This document shows, piece after piece, positions 46,914 to 55,128 of a DNA stretch of 64,000 bases. Source of the DNA: GCA-2401155 sp045047085 (GTDB lineage: Bacteria; Pseudomonadota; Alphaproteobacteria; Rhizobiales; Rhizobiaceae). A program made the position numbers and the translations under genes. Location: positions 1 through 64,000 of the forward strand of contig JASFYT010000056.1 in assembly GCA_045047085.1 (NCBI GenBank), in the 5' to 3' direction. Position 1 is the stretch's first letter. The number at the start of each line of letters is the position of its first letter. The notes under the pieces were generated by a model. That model was not told where the DNA came from. It ran no database searches and saw nothing but the letters and a program-made list of their open reading frames with translations.

Positions 46914-47292
46914 TTTTCGATTAGAGCCTCTTAAGGTTACATTTTGCAGATAGCGTCGCAGCAATTGCAGCAAGTCGGGCAAAACATGGAAATGTTCGCC
47001 GAAACGCAGTTCAAAAAGATGAATTGCGACGACTTTCTTCAAAGGTTGTTGGGCGTAAATCTCTAAAATTGCCAGTCAATCTACTGTCTCCAGACTTATC
47101 CACTTATGACACTATTATGATGCCTGTTGCATAAAATGCAACGGGCGAGGTGAAAATTAGCAACAGACAGATCACCTGAGTGCTTTTAATGTCATGATTG
47201 CGTAAGCGTTTTCGTGCCTGAGTAATCTGAATTGATTCAGACGGTGGAAGCAGACGTTTTGCTCGGGTTGATCCGCCGGACATGGATTCCAA
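46914..47292. other. Intergenic region ahead of the glnK remnant
   Basis: About 380 bp between the LysR start and the glnK remnant. It contains a 16-base perfect dyad, TCTGAATTGATTCAGA, near 47227-47242, which may be an operator. A 62-codon minus-strand frame (47104-47292) with a hydrophobic end is open here but has no convincing ribosome site. Confidence 0.4.
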
Positions 47293-47373
47293 TTGAACGA
47301 GGGGAAGGCTGAGAAATTTGTCATTGCAGTCATCAAACCGTTCAAGCTGGAAGCCTTCTGTGATGCGCTTTAA
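47293..47373 (+). pseudogene. glnK: Remnant of PII-protein gene glnK
   Basis: The frame from about 47314 to the TAA at 47371 reads KFVIAVIKPFKLEAFCDAL, the first strand and helix of PII signal proteins (family start MKxVxAIIKPFKLDEVxxAL). It then stops, where a full GlnK needs about 90 more codons including the T-loop. amt begins 45 bp later, exactly where amt follows glnK in normal glnK-amtB operons. The simplest reading is that an internal deletion removed most of glnK. A TTG at 47293 is the only in-frame start seen. Confidence 0.7.
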
Positions 47374-47418
47374 TCGAGAATTATTCTGATCAACAAATCT
47401 TTAGGAGATTTATCTACA

Positions 47419-48744
47419 ATGTTTATCCGCAACTCGGTCAAAGGTGCTCTGGCAATCGCGGCACTTCTGGCTACGGTCCAGATTGGACATGCGCAGGAGG
47501 TAACGCTTGAAAGTCTGAAAGCATTACTTGACGCTCAAAAATCGGAAGCGGCATTTGTGTCCAACACGTTGCTGTTCCTGATGGGTGGCTTTTTGGTGAT
47601 GTTTATGGCGGCGGGCTTTGCAATGCTGGAAGCGGGGCTTGTTCGCTCCAAAAACGTATCCATGCAATGTCTGAAGAATATCGGGCTCTATTCAATCGCC
47701 GGTATCATGTATTGGTGTGTGGGTTATGCCCTGATGTATACGGACGTTAATGGGGGCTATATCGGCTCATTCATGCCCTATATCTGGCCTGATGCTGGTA
47801 GCGTCAATGAAGGTGATTATTCAGTGGCATCTGACTGGTTCTTCCAGATGGTGTTTTGTGCTGCTACAGCTTCAATTGTTTCTGGTACTATTGCTGAGCG
47901 TGTCAAACTTTGGCCGTTCCTGTTCTTTGTGGTGATCCTTACAGGCTTCATCTATCCAATCGCGGGTTCATGGAAATGGGGTGCAGGCTGGTTGCAGGAA
48001 GCAGGTTTCCAGGATTTTGCCGGTTCCACTCTGGTTCATTCTGTGGGTGGCTGGGCTGCTTTAACCGGTGCGCTAATTCTTGGCGCGCGTAAAGGTAAAT
48101 ATGTTAACGGAAAAATCTTCCCAATGCCCGGCTCCTCTATTCCTCTTGCAACATTGGGAACGTTCATCCTCTGGCTAGGTTGGTTCGGGTTTAATGGCGG
48201 TTCGCAGCTTGCATTTGGCGACAATGCCAACGCATCTGATGTGTCACGTATTTTTGTGAACACCAACCTCGCGGCTGCTGGCGGTGTGATTGTTGTCATG
48301 ATCCTTATGCAACTCCTGTATAAAAAAGTGGATGTCACGATGGCATTGAACGGCGCACTTGCCGGTCTTGTTTCGATCACCGCTGAACCTTTGACACCCG
48401 ATCCTTTGATGGCGATTATCATTGGTGGTATCGGTGGTGTCATTGTGGTGTTTGCAGTGCCAATGCTGGATAAATTCAAAATCGATGATGTGGTTGGCGC
48501 TATTCCGGTTCATCTGCTTGGAGGTATTTGGGGCACACTGGCCGTGCCGCTGACCAATGGGGACGCAAATTTTGATACTCAGATTATGGGAATTGCCGCC
48601 TATGCAGTGTTTACGATTATTACAAGCGGTGTGCTTTGGATGATCCTGAAAGCCACGATCGGCATTCGGGTGAGTGAAGAAAACGAAGCAATTGGGCTCG
48701 ACAAAGCCGAAATTGGGGTTGAGGCTTACCCAGAATTTGGCTGA
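47419..48744 (+). CDS. amtB: Ammonium transporter Amt
   Basis: 441 residues with a cleavable signal peptide (up to about GHAQ) and 11 membrane helices. Amt marks: GFAMLEAGLVRSKNV, the twin-His helices (DFAGSTLVHSVGGWAAL and the later AIPVHLLGGIWGTLAVPL), and GSWKWGAGWL. It conducts ammonium across the inner membrane and is normally gated by GlnK, whose adjoining gene is reduced to a remnant here. TAGGAGA is upstream of the ATG. A terminator follows. Confidence 0.95.
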   Translation: MFIRNSVKGALAIAALLATVQIGHAQEVTLESLKALLDAQKSEAAFVSNTLLFLMGGFLVMFMAAGFAMLEAGLVRSKNVSMQCLKNIGLYSIAGIMYWCVGYALMYTDVNGGYIGSFMPYIWPDAGSVNEGDYSVASDWFFQMVFCAATASIVSGTIAERVKLWPFLFFVVILTGFIYPIAGSWKWGAGWLQEAGFQDFAGSTLVHSVGGWAALTGALILGARKGKYVNGKIFPMPGSSIPLATLGTFILWLGWFGFNGGSQLAFGDNANASDVSRIFVNTNLAAAGGVIVVMILMQLLYKKVDVTMALNGALAGLVSITAEPLTPDPLMAIIIGGIGGVIVVFAVPMLDKFKIDDVVGAIPVHLLGGIWGTLAVPLTNGDANFDTQIMGIAAYAVFTIITSGVLWMILKATIGIRVSEENEAIGLDKAEIGVEAYPEFG

Positions 48745-48768
48745 ACCTGATTGTTGAAACCTTGAGTG

Positions 48769-48802
48769 GGCCTTGCTGGAACTAATTTCGGCAAGGCCTT
48801 TT
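48769..48802 (+). terminator. Rho-independent terminator of amt
   Basis: GGCCTTGC (48769-48776) pairs perfectly with GCAAGGCC (48791-48798), then four T. It lies 25 bp after the amt stop. Confidence 0.8.
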
Positions 48803-49311
48803 GGTTTGGAAGCCTTATGATTACCGGAGAGTCGGCGTACTTTTCTAAACTTTCCATTGGCTGAAAGTCTTGACAGTAACACATTCTTAACTATGTTCGG
48901 TTGTGAGTTCCTTGGTTCTGTAATTTGATTCTGGGCCGGTGCTTGCTTAATGGGCTTCCCGATCCTCTTAACAAAGGGTTGGACCGAAACCTTAGATGAA
49001 ATGTTTTCACATTTTATATTTGGTTATTGGATCGGTTTTTGGGAAGTTTGTATTTAGGGACGTTTGCAATGTGGAGAGCCTCGGGAGAAACTATTTTTCT
49101 GAAAGCCGAACTTTGAGAAGCTGTGATATTACAATATATCTTTTGCAATCAACCCTTTAAGGAATAAAGTTAATTAACCTCGTGGGGTTGTCCTGTGAGT
49201 GGTGGTATTAACTACAGTTGCCGAATTTGTAGTGCAAGCGGAATATAAATGTAAGAATGAGCGGAGTTTATGGCTCCGAATTTAGTTAATGAGTAGATGG
49301 GGCCAAGTACG
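48803..49311. other. Long AT-rich intergenic region
   Basis: About 510 bp between the amt terminator and the coiled-coil gene. I see no open frame that looks coding and no known RNA. It must hold the promoter of the coiled-coil gene. TTAATTAACC near 49170 is a partial CtrA-like sequence with wrong spacing. Confidence 0.5.
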
Positions 49312-50775
49312 ATGAAAGATATATTCAAACAGATTTTTAAGGGACAACCTGTCGTGTCTGATACCAAACTTGATAATGAACTTACCGAGCAAATGACTGA
49401 GCAAATGGCCGAAGAGGCGTTTGAGCAGTTTCTCTCAGAAGGGGAACTCCCGCAGGAAATCGAAAAGCCTGTCTTGCGTAGCGTTCAACTGGAGGAGGAA
49501 GAAAAACCCGATGGGTTTTTTGAAATGAGGGCATCTAATCGGGGTGTTGATTCCAGAAACCCAGACAATAATACGCCTGAGGCATATGATGCCGGGCGGG
49601 TTAAGCGGGAAGCTTTCATTGACAGCGTTAAAAACGATATCAATGAATTTGATAAGTCGCTCACTCAAAACGAATTATTTGTCAGACAGTCACGTGAACA
49701 GCTTAAGCGTTTCAAAGAGTTTGCCCGCAGTTCCGAGGTTGATCTTGATATCGTGTACCGTCTTAGAACGTCGAACGAAGCTTTGACGCAAGATGTCGCC
49801 CATTTCAAAAAGCAGGGAGATACGCTTCAGAGCGATTTGGAAACGGAAAAAGCTAAATTTGTAGCTGCCAATAACCGGTATTCTGAAATTCGCTCGGCGC
49901 TGGAAAAAGCTCGCGAGAATATCGTTATACAGATCGAGCAGGATACGAATAATCGTAAAGAGATTGCCCAGCTTGGTGCTGTAGCGGTTCAACGTGAGAC
50001 AGAATTGTCCCGTATGAAACGTGCTCTTGAAAAGCTTGAAATCGAATATGACGCGTCTCGCGACCAAAATCAGCGTTATGCCGTTGATATGGACGTTAAG
50101 ATCAATCGCTCCATGGAATTGGAAAAGAAGCTCGAAGAAACTACAAATGAGTTCGAACTCGAGCAGATGGCCAATGAGAAGCTGGTTAGCGAAAACAGAT
50201 CAATGTATAAAAGCATGGATGGTCTTCAAACTGAGAATGTCGAACTTCGGTCTCGTCTGAAAGATTCTGAATATGAGGCTCTTGAAGTTGATAAACGTGC
50301 CAGTGAAAAGGCCCGGATTACAGACGACGAACTTTACTCTGCTCAGGCACGGGTAGAAAGCCTGCAGTCGCAATTGCGGGTGAAATCGCAAGTAGCAGAA
50401 AATCTGCAGGAGCAGACCAAAACTGCTTTGGCGGAAGCTGAAGTCTCGAAAGAAGGATCACGTGATTTGCACGGTCGTCTTGTTGAAGCAATGAGGCAGC
50501 GTGATCAGGATCGCGAGCAGGTTACCAATCTGAATGAAGAGCTTGAAGAGTTGAACAAGCGCTTTGAAAATACTCTTGGAGAGATGGAGCAGTCTCGCAA
50601 AGAGAATTTGCGTCTGACCAGAACTCTGCGTCTTCAAAAGCAGGCTTGGGGTGGCACAGCCGATATGGCCAGCCAAGAGTTTGAAGGCGATAAGATACAA
50701 ACACCGCCGGTTGCTACTAAGAAGCCAAGAAGAAAAGCAACGCAATCAGCACCGCTAGGAACGAAAACCCACTAA
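49312..50775 (+). CDS. Large coiled-coil protein of unknown function
   Basis: 487 residues, cytoplasmic, with no signal or membrane helix. Residues about 1-100 are acidic and disordered-looking. From about 105 to 450 almost every residue lies in heptad-type helix rich in Glu, Lys, Gln, Arg and Leu, such as DLETEKAKFVAANNRY and MKRALEKLEIEYDASRDQNQ. The C-terminal tail is basic (KKPRRKATQ). This layout suits a scaffold, polar or cytoskeletal protein of alphaproteobacteria, but I do not recognise the family. Start choice between 49297 and 49312 is open. A strong hairpin overlaps its stop codon. Confidence 0.75.
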   Translation: MKDIFKQIFKGQPVVSDTKLDNELTEQMTEQMAEEAFEQFLSEGELPQEIEKPVLRSVQLEEEEKPDGFFEMRASNRGVDSRNPDNNTPEAYDAGRVKREAFIDSVKNDINEFDKSLTQNELFVRQSREQLKRFKEFARSSEVDLDIVYRLRTSNEALTQDVAHFKKQGDTLQSDLETEKAKFVAANNRYSEIRSALEKARENIVIQIEQDTNNRKEIAQLGAVAVQRETELSRMKRALEKLEIEYDASRDQNQRYAVDMDVKINRSMELEKKLEETTNEFELEQMANEKLVSENRSMYKSMDGLQTENVELRSRLKDSEYEALEVDKRASEKARITDDELYSAQARVESLQSQLRVKSQVAENLQEQTKTALAEAEVSKEGSRDLHGRLVEAMRQRDQDREQVTNLNEELEELNKRFENTLGEMEQSRKENLRLTRTLRLQKQAWGGTADMASQEFEGDKIQTPPVATKKPRRKATQSAPLGTKTH

Positions 50776-50795
50776 AACGCGGAGCGTTTTAGTGG
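50769..50795 (+). terminator. Hairpin overlapping the coiled-coil gene stop
   Basis: CCACTAAAACGC (50769-50780) pairs perfectly over 12 bases with GCGTTTTAGTGG (50784-50795) around a three-base loop. The stop codon TAA lies in the left arm. There is no T run after the stem, so it may protect the mRNA end or act as a weak terminator. Confidence 0.5.
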
Positions 50796-50800
50796 TGGTT

Positions 50801-50887
50801 CTTGGCACACGGCGTTTTCAAGCTTTGCTTGGGCCTCCGCATGGGCGGCGCATTAGCGCCGGACCGTTTTTCACGGTCTTGAACGAT
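50801..50887. repeat. Multi-hairpin intergenic element, copy 1
   Basis: From CTTGGCACACGGCGT to TTGAACG the element has three hairpins: CAAG/CTTG (50819-50831), GGCGC/GCGCC (50847-50860) and GACCG/CGGTC (50862-50878). It shares order, flanks (CACGGCGT, GCATG, TTGAACG) and the central GGCGC stem with the copy at 59499. The third stem differs in sequence but still pairs in both copies. Confidence 0.7.
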
Positions 50888-50900
50888 AAATTTGTGATTC

Positions 50901-50939
50901 AATAAAGCCTGGACTTACGGAGAAGTAGGCCTGGGCTTT
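50901..50939 (-). terminator. Likely terminator of carA
   Basis: On the minus strand an imperfect stem of about 15 pairs, closed by AAAGCC/GGCTTT (50939-50934 with 50909-50904), ends in TTTATTG. It lies 36 bp after the carA stop. Confidence 0.5.
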
Positions 50940-50974
50940 CAGCTTTCTATATATATAAAATTTTCTGACTGTTT

Positions 50975-52174
50975 CTACCGCTCAGCCAGTGCTTCTTCGC
51001 CTTTGCGTTCGCGCATTAGGTTGACGAAGCGTTTGAACAAATAGTGGCTGTCCTGCGGGCCAGGGGAAGCTTCTGGGTGATGCTGGACCGAGAACACTGG
51101 ACGTCCCTTGACTGCCAGACCGCAATTGGTCCCATCGAACAAGGAGACGTGGGTTTCTTCCACATTTTCAGGCAGGCTTTTGCCATCGACTGCGAAGCCG
51201 TGGTTCATCGACACAATTTCCACTTTGCCGGTTGTATAATCCTTCACGGGATGGTTGGCGCCGTGATGGCCTTGATGCATTTTTAGTGTTTTGGCACCCA
51301 GTGCCAGCGCCAGTATCTGATGGCCAAGGCATATTCCGAAAATCGGGATATCCGTTGCAAGCAGGTCCTGAGTAGCTGAAACCGCATACTTTCCAGTCGC
51401 TGCCGGATCGCCGGGGCCGTTGGAGAGGAATATGCCGTCTGGTTTATGTGCCAGTATTTCGTCTGCACTGGTGGAGGCCGGGACGATGGTCACCCTGCAC
51501 CCAAGATCAGCGAGCAGGCGCAGGATATTGCGCTTAATGCCGAAATCAATTGCTACCACATGAAACGCATCTTTATTACGCTTGCCGTAGCCTTCATTCC
51601 ACTGCCACGACGTATCGTCCCATGTGGTGGTAGTGGATGTGGATACTTCTTTTGCCAGGTCCAGTCCTTCGAGACCATGCCAGTTGGCGGCCCGTGCTTT
51701 GAGGGCAGGGACATCGAAATTGCCGTCCTTGTTATGGGCAATGACCGCATTGGCAAGGCCAGATTCGCGAATGAGGCTGGTGAGTGCTCTGGTATCAATG
51801 CCGCACAGGGAAATTATATTTCGTGATTTTAGCCACTCATCCAAATGGTTTCCTGAGCGATAATTGGATGGATCGGTAATGTCTGCCTTGAAAACTGCTC
51901 CGACAACGCCCGATTTTACTGTGCTGTCCAACGTTTCCATGTCTTCAGAGTTCGTGCCAATATTACCGATGTGAGGGAATGTGAAAGTAACAATCTGACC
52001 AGCATAGGAAGGGTCGGTCAGAATTTCCTGATATCCGGTGATCGCTGTATTGAAGCAGATCTCTGCTTCAGCAATGCCTTGCGCTCCACATCCTTGCCCT
52101 TCAATAATTATACCATCCGCCAGCACCAGAAGGGCTGTTGGTTTGGAAATGGTCCAAGCGGGAGTGTTGGTCAT
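50975..52174 (-). CDS. carA: Carbamoyl-phosphate synthase small subunit
   Basis: 399 residues. The N-terminal small-chain domain (about 8-150, with GYQEILTDPSYAGQIVTFTFPHIGN) precedes a class I glutamine amidotransferase domain (about 205-385). The latter has catalytic Cys in FGICLGHQ and His/Glu in VQHHPEASPGP. It supplies ammonia from glutamine to CarB for arginine and pyrimidine synthesis. carB is not in the window. It is divergent from yqeY across 278 bp. Confidence 0.97.
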   Translation of the reverse strand: MTNTPAWTISKPTALLVLADGIIIEGQGCGAQGIAEAEICFNTAITGYQEILTDPSYAGQIVTFTFPHIGNIGTNSEDMETLDSTVKSGVVGAVFKADITDPSNYRSGNHLDEWLKSRNIISLCGIDTRALTSLIRESGLANAVIAHNKDGNFDVPALKARAANWHGLEGLDLAKEVSTSTTTTWDDTSWQWNEGYGKRNKDAFHVVAIDFGIKRNILRLLADLGCRVTIVPASTSADEILAHKPDGIFLSNGPGDPAATGKYAVSATQDLLATDIPIFGICLGHQILALALGAKTLKMHQGHHGANHPVKDYTTGKVEIVSMNHGFAVDGKSLPENVEETHVSLFDGTNCGLAVKGRPVFSVQHHPEASPGPQDSHYLFKRFVNLMRERKGEEALAER

Positions 52175-52452
52175 GCGAATACCCTGAGTGCGGCCTATGA
52201 TGAGGCCTGTTGTTACGAATTTGCGAGCCGTTGCATTGCTCTATCGAGGACACACTTTTGGTGGTCAGCAATTGGGGCAATTGGTGCTTTTTATGTTATG
52301 GCTGAATCCAGAAAATAATCAAAACATGGCCCAAGGTCAACAGCATTGAATTTATATTTAATTGTTATATATCAATATCTTACAACTTTCGTCCACCATT
52401 GCGTGATGGTGGGACTTGTTGTATATTCCTGCTTCTACTTAGGGGACAGCAT

Positions 52453-52905
52453 ATGCGCAATAAAATTTCAGAATCGCTGAAGGCCGCAATGAAGGCCAAA
52501 GATAGCCGGCGCGTCGCAACTTTGCGACTGGTCAATGCGGCAATACAAGATCGTGATATTTCCTTGCGAGGCAAGGGCAAAGATCGTGCTGACGATGAAG
52601 AAGTGATGGATATTCTTGCAAAAATGGTCAAGCAGCGTGAAGAATCTTCCCAGCTTTATCGTGAAGGCAACCGCCCGGAGCTTGAAGCTCAGGAATTGGA
52701 AGAGATGGCAATCATCAAAGAGTATTTGCCGCAACCTTTGTCAGAAGAAGAAAGCGAAAAAGCGATTTCAACCGCCATTGCTGAAACCGGTGCACAATCC
52801 CTTCGTGATATGGGCAAGGTAATGGGGTGGCTGAAGGAGCATTATCGCGGCAAAATGGATATGGGTAAAACTGGCCCGGCTGTGAAAAAACTGTTGGGTG
52901 GGTGA
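52453..52905 (+). CDS. GatB/YqeY domain protein
   Basis: 150 residues of the YqeY family: MKAKDSRRVATLRLVNAAIQDRDISLRGKGK, AIIKEYLPQPLSEEE and DMGKVMGWLKEHYRGKMDMG are standard. The domain also forms the tail of the GatB amidotransferase subunit, where it contacts tRNA; the free-standing protein has no settled role. AGGGG lies just before the ATG at 52453. Placement between carA and dnaG is common in Hyphomicrobiales. Confidence 0.93.
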   Translation: MRNKISESLKAAMKAKDSRRVATLRLVNAAIQDRDISLRGKGKDRADDEEVMDILAKMVKQREESSQLYREGNRPELEAQELEEMAIIKEYLPQPLSEEESEKAISTAIAETGAQSLRDMGKVMGWLKEHYRGKMDMGKTGPAVKKLLGG

Positions 52906-52962
52906 CCTGCCTTTAATGAGTGGCTGTTCCGTATTATAAGCTAAAATTTATTGGAGTGTTGA

Positions 52963-54087
52963 ATGTTAAAAACTGCCTTTTACTGGGATGAGCGGTGTTT
53001 TTGGCATGGGGGCGGGCATTACGCGTCGATCGCGCCGGTTGGTGGAATGGTTCAGCCATTGGCTGCTGGAGGTATTCCTGAAAACCCGGAAACCAAGCGT
53101 CGTTTGAAAAATTTACTTGATGTGAGTGGCCTTGCAAAAGAGCTTGAGATGGTTGGGGGTGAAGCTGCAAGCGACGAAGATTTGAGCCGCATTCACCCGG
53201 CGAGCTATCTGGAAGAATTCAAAAGTTTGAGCGATGCCGATGGTGGGGAGCTTGGCCTTCGCACACCATTTTTAAATGGGGGGTATGAGGTTTCGGCCCT
53301 TTCTGCGGGGCTGGTGAAAGCTGCGCTGTTCGATGTGCTCGATGGAAAATATAAAAATGCCTATGCCCTAAGTCGTCCGCCGGGGCATCATTGCCTGCCT
53401 GATTATCCCAATGGGTTTTGTTTGCTTGCAAATATTCCAATTGCCATTGAAGCAGCGAAGGCTGCGAAAAAAGTGCAGCGGATAGCGGTTGTTGATTGGG
53501 ATGTGCACCATGGTAATGGTACGGAGACCATCTATCTGAACCGTGACGATGTGCTGACGATTTCGCTGCATCAGGAGAATAATTACCCGCCAGATAGCGG
53601 TGCTGTGGATGTGGTCGGTGAGGGAGATGGCGTTGGCTGTAATATGAATATCCCACTGCCTCCGGGTGGAGGCCACGATGCCTATATCTATGCGTTTGAC
53701 ACGCTCGTTTTGCCTGCATTGGAACGCTTTAAACCGGATGTGATTGTTGTTGCCAGCGGGTTTGATGCTTCACTCATTGATCCGTTATCCAGAATGCTTG
53801 CCAGCTCCTATACATTCCGCGAAATGACAATAAAAATCATGCAGGCAGCAGACGATTTGTGCGATGGAAAACTGGTCATGGCTCATGAGGGTGGATATTC
53901 GGAGGTTCACGTGCCGTTTTGTGGTCATGCAGTGCTTGAAACCATGAGCGGTTCAAAAATTCGACTGGATGATCCGATTGAACCTCGAGCTAAATACAGT
54001 CAGCCAAATGAAAGGTTTCGCGGGTATTTTCGTGATTTGATTGATGAATACGTGTTGTTTTTTAAATCAAAGAATATCATCCGCTGA
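52963..54087 (+). CDS. Histone-deacetylase-family amidohydrolase (class II type)
   Basis: 374 residues of the arginase/deacetylase fold. Zinc and catalytic residues are seen in SRPPGHHCLPDYPNGFC (His pair), VVDWDVHHGNGTE (Asp, His), VVASGFDAS (Asp) and AHEGGYSE (Tyr). Bacterial members deacetylate acetylpolyamines or other N-acetyl compounds. The N-terminal FYWDERCFWHGGGHYAS segment suits the class II-like bacterial group. It is likely cytosolic. The true substrate is not evident; it is not near polyamine genes. Confidence 0.9.
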   Translation: MLKTAFYWDERCFWHGGGHYASIAPVGGMVQPLAAGGIPENPETKRRLKNLLDVSGLAKELEMVGGEAASDEDLSRIHPASYLEEFKSLSDADGGELGLRTPFLNGGYEVSALSAGLVKAALFDVLDGKYKNAYALSRPPGHHCLPDYPNGFCLLANIPIAIEAAKAAKKVQRIAVVDWDVHHGNGTETIYLNRDDVLTISLHQENNYPPDSGAVDVVGEGDGVGCNMNIPLPPGGGHDAYIYAFDTLVLPALERFKPDVIVVASGFDASLIDPLSRMLASSYTFREMTIKIMQAADDLCDGKLVMAHEGGYSEVHVPFCGHAVLETMSGSKIRLDDPIEPRAKYSQPNERFRGYFRDLIDEYVLFFKSKNIIR

Positions 54088-54151
54088 TACTGCATAGCTG
54101 GCATGCAAATACTTCCATGGACATTTAACATATTAAGAGAAATGGTGAGGG

Positions 54152-55030
54152 ATGATTCCGGAAAATATTCCCTTCATTCGTTCAGCAAATTTACGCGCTA
54201 TTTTATGGATGGTCATCACAACTCTTCTATTTGTGGTAGTCACAGGTATCATTCGCTATATGGGGTCAAATCTTCCAGCGATTGAAGCTGCATTCATTCG
54301 ATACTTTATTGGCCTGGTGATTTTGAGCCCGGTTATTATCAGGCTTCTTCGCTATAAAATACCCCGTGATCTGTTGCGAGATTTTGCCATTCGCGGATTT
54401 GTTCATAGCTTTGGGGTTGGTCTGTGGTTTTACGCCATGGCACGAATTACCATTGCTGAAGTGACGGCAATTGGCTATTTGACTCCAATTTTTGTGACCA
54501 TTGGTGCAGCTTACTTCCTTGGTGAAACACTGAAAATTCGTCGAATTTCGGGAGTTGTTGTAGGATTAGTGGGGGCGTTAATAATTTTAAGGCCGGGCTT
54601 TCAAGAAGTCTCTACTGGTCAGTTGGCCCAATTATTTGCTGCACCAATTTTCGCAGTCTCTTATCTATATGCGAAGCATCTTACAGGGCGTGCCAGCGCT
54701 GAAGCTATAATTGCGATGCTGACGTTGTTTTGCACTCTCACTTTGATGCCGGGTGCATTAATACAGTGGCAGGCACCGACCTTGCAGGAATTTCTACTAC
54801 TTGCTTTAACAGCCGTGGTTGCGACCGCTGGTCATTATTCAATGACGAGGGCTTTGAAGGCTGCTCCGATTTCTGTCACCCAGCCAGTGTTATTTATGCA
54901 ATTGGTTTGGGCTGCAGCTCTTGGCGTGTTGATATTTGGAGAGCCGTTAGACCCTTATGTACTAACCGGTGGCGGGATTATCGTTGCGGCAGCTAGCTAT
55001 ATTGCCTACCGCGAGGCGAAAGTAGGTTAG
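54152..55030 (+). CDS. EamA/DMT-family transporter
   Basis: 292 residues with ten predicted helices in two EamA repeats (about 12-140 and 150-285). The repeat hallmark is seen in ITIAEVTAIGYLTPIFVTIGAAYFLGE and PISVTQPVLFMQLVWAAALGVLIFGEPLD. Such proteins export or import small metabolites. AGAAATGGTGAGGG precedes the ATG. No pathway link is visible. Confidence 0.9.
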   Translation: MIPENIPFIRSANLRAILWMVITTLLFVVVTGIIRYMGSNLPAIEAAFIRYFIGLVILSPVIIRLLRYKIPRDLLRDFAIRGFVHSFGVGLWFYAMARITIAEVTAIGYLTPIFVTIGAAYFLGETLKIRRISGVVVGLVGALIILRPGFQEVSTGQLAQLFAAPIFAVSYLYAKHLTGRASAEAIIAMLTLFCTLTLMPGALIQWQAPTLQEFLLLALTAVVATAGHYSMTRALKAAPISVTQPVLFMQLVWAAALGVLIFGEPLDPYVLTGGGIIVAAASYIAYREAKVG

Positions 55031-55128
55031 TTCGTAGCATTACCCCTAAATTCTTTGCACGACTCGCTTGCAGGAGTGTTCCGTATTAGGGTAGAAAGTA
55101 CAATTCTCAAACGACGTGAATGGGTGCT

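Noticed and set aside
47104..47292. 62-codon minus-strand ORF with a hydrophobic C-terminal end
   Set aside because: No convincing ribosome site. It lies in the upstream region of the glnK-amt locus and shows no family resemblance.
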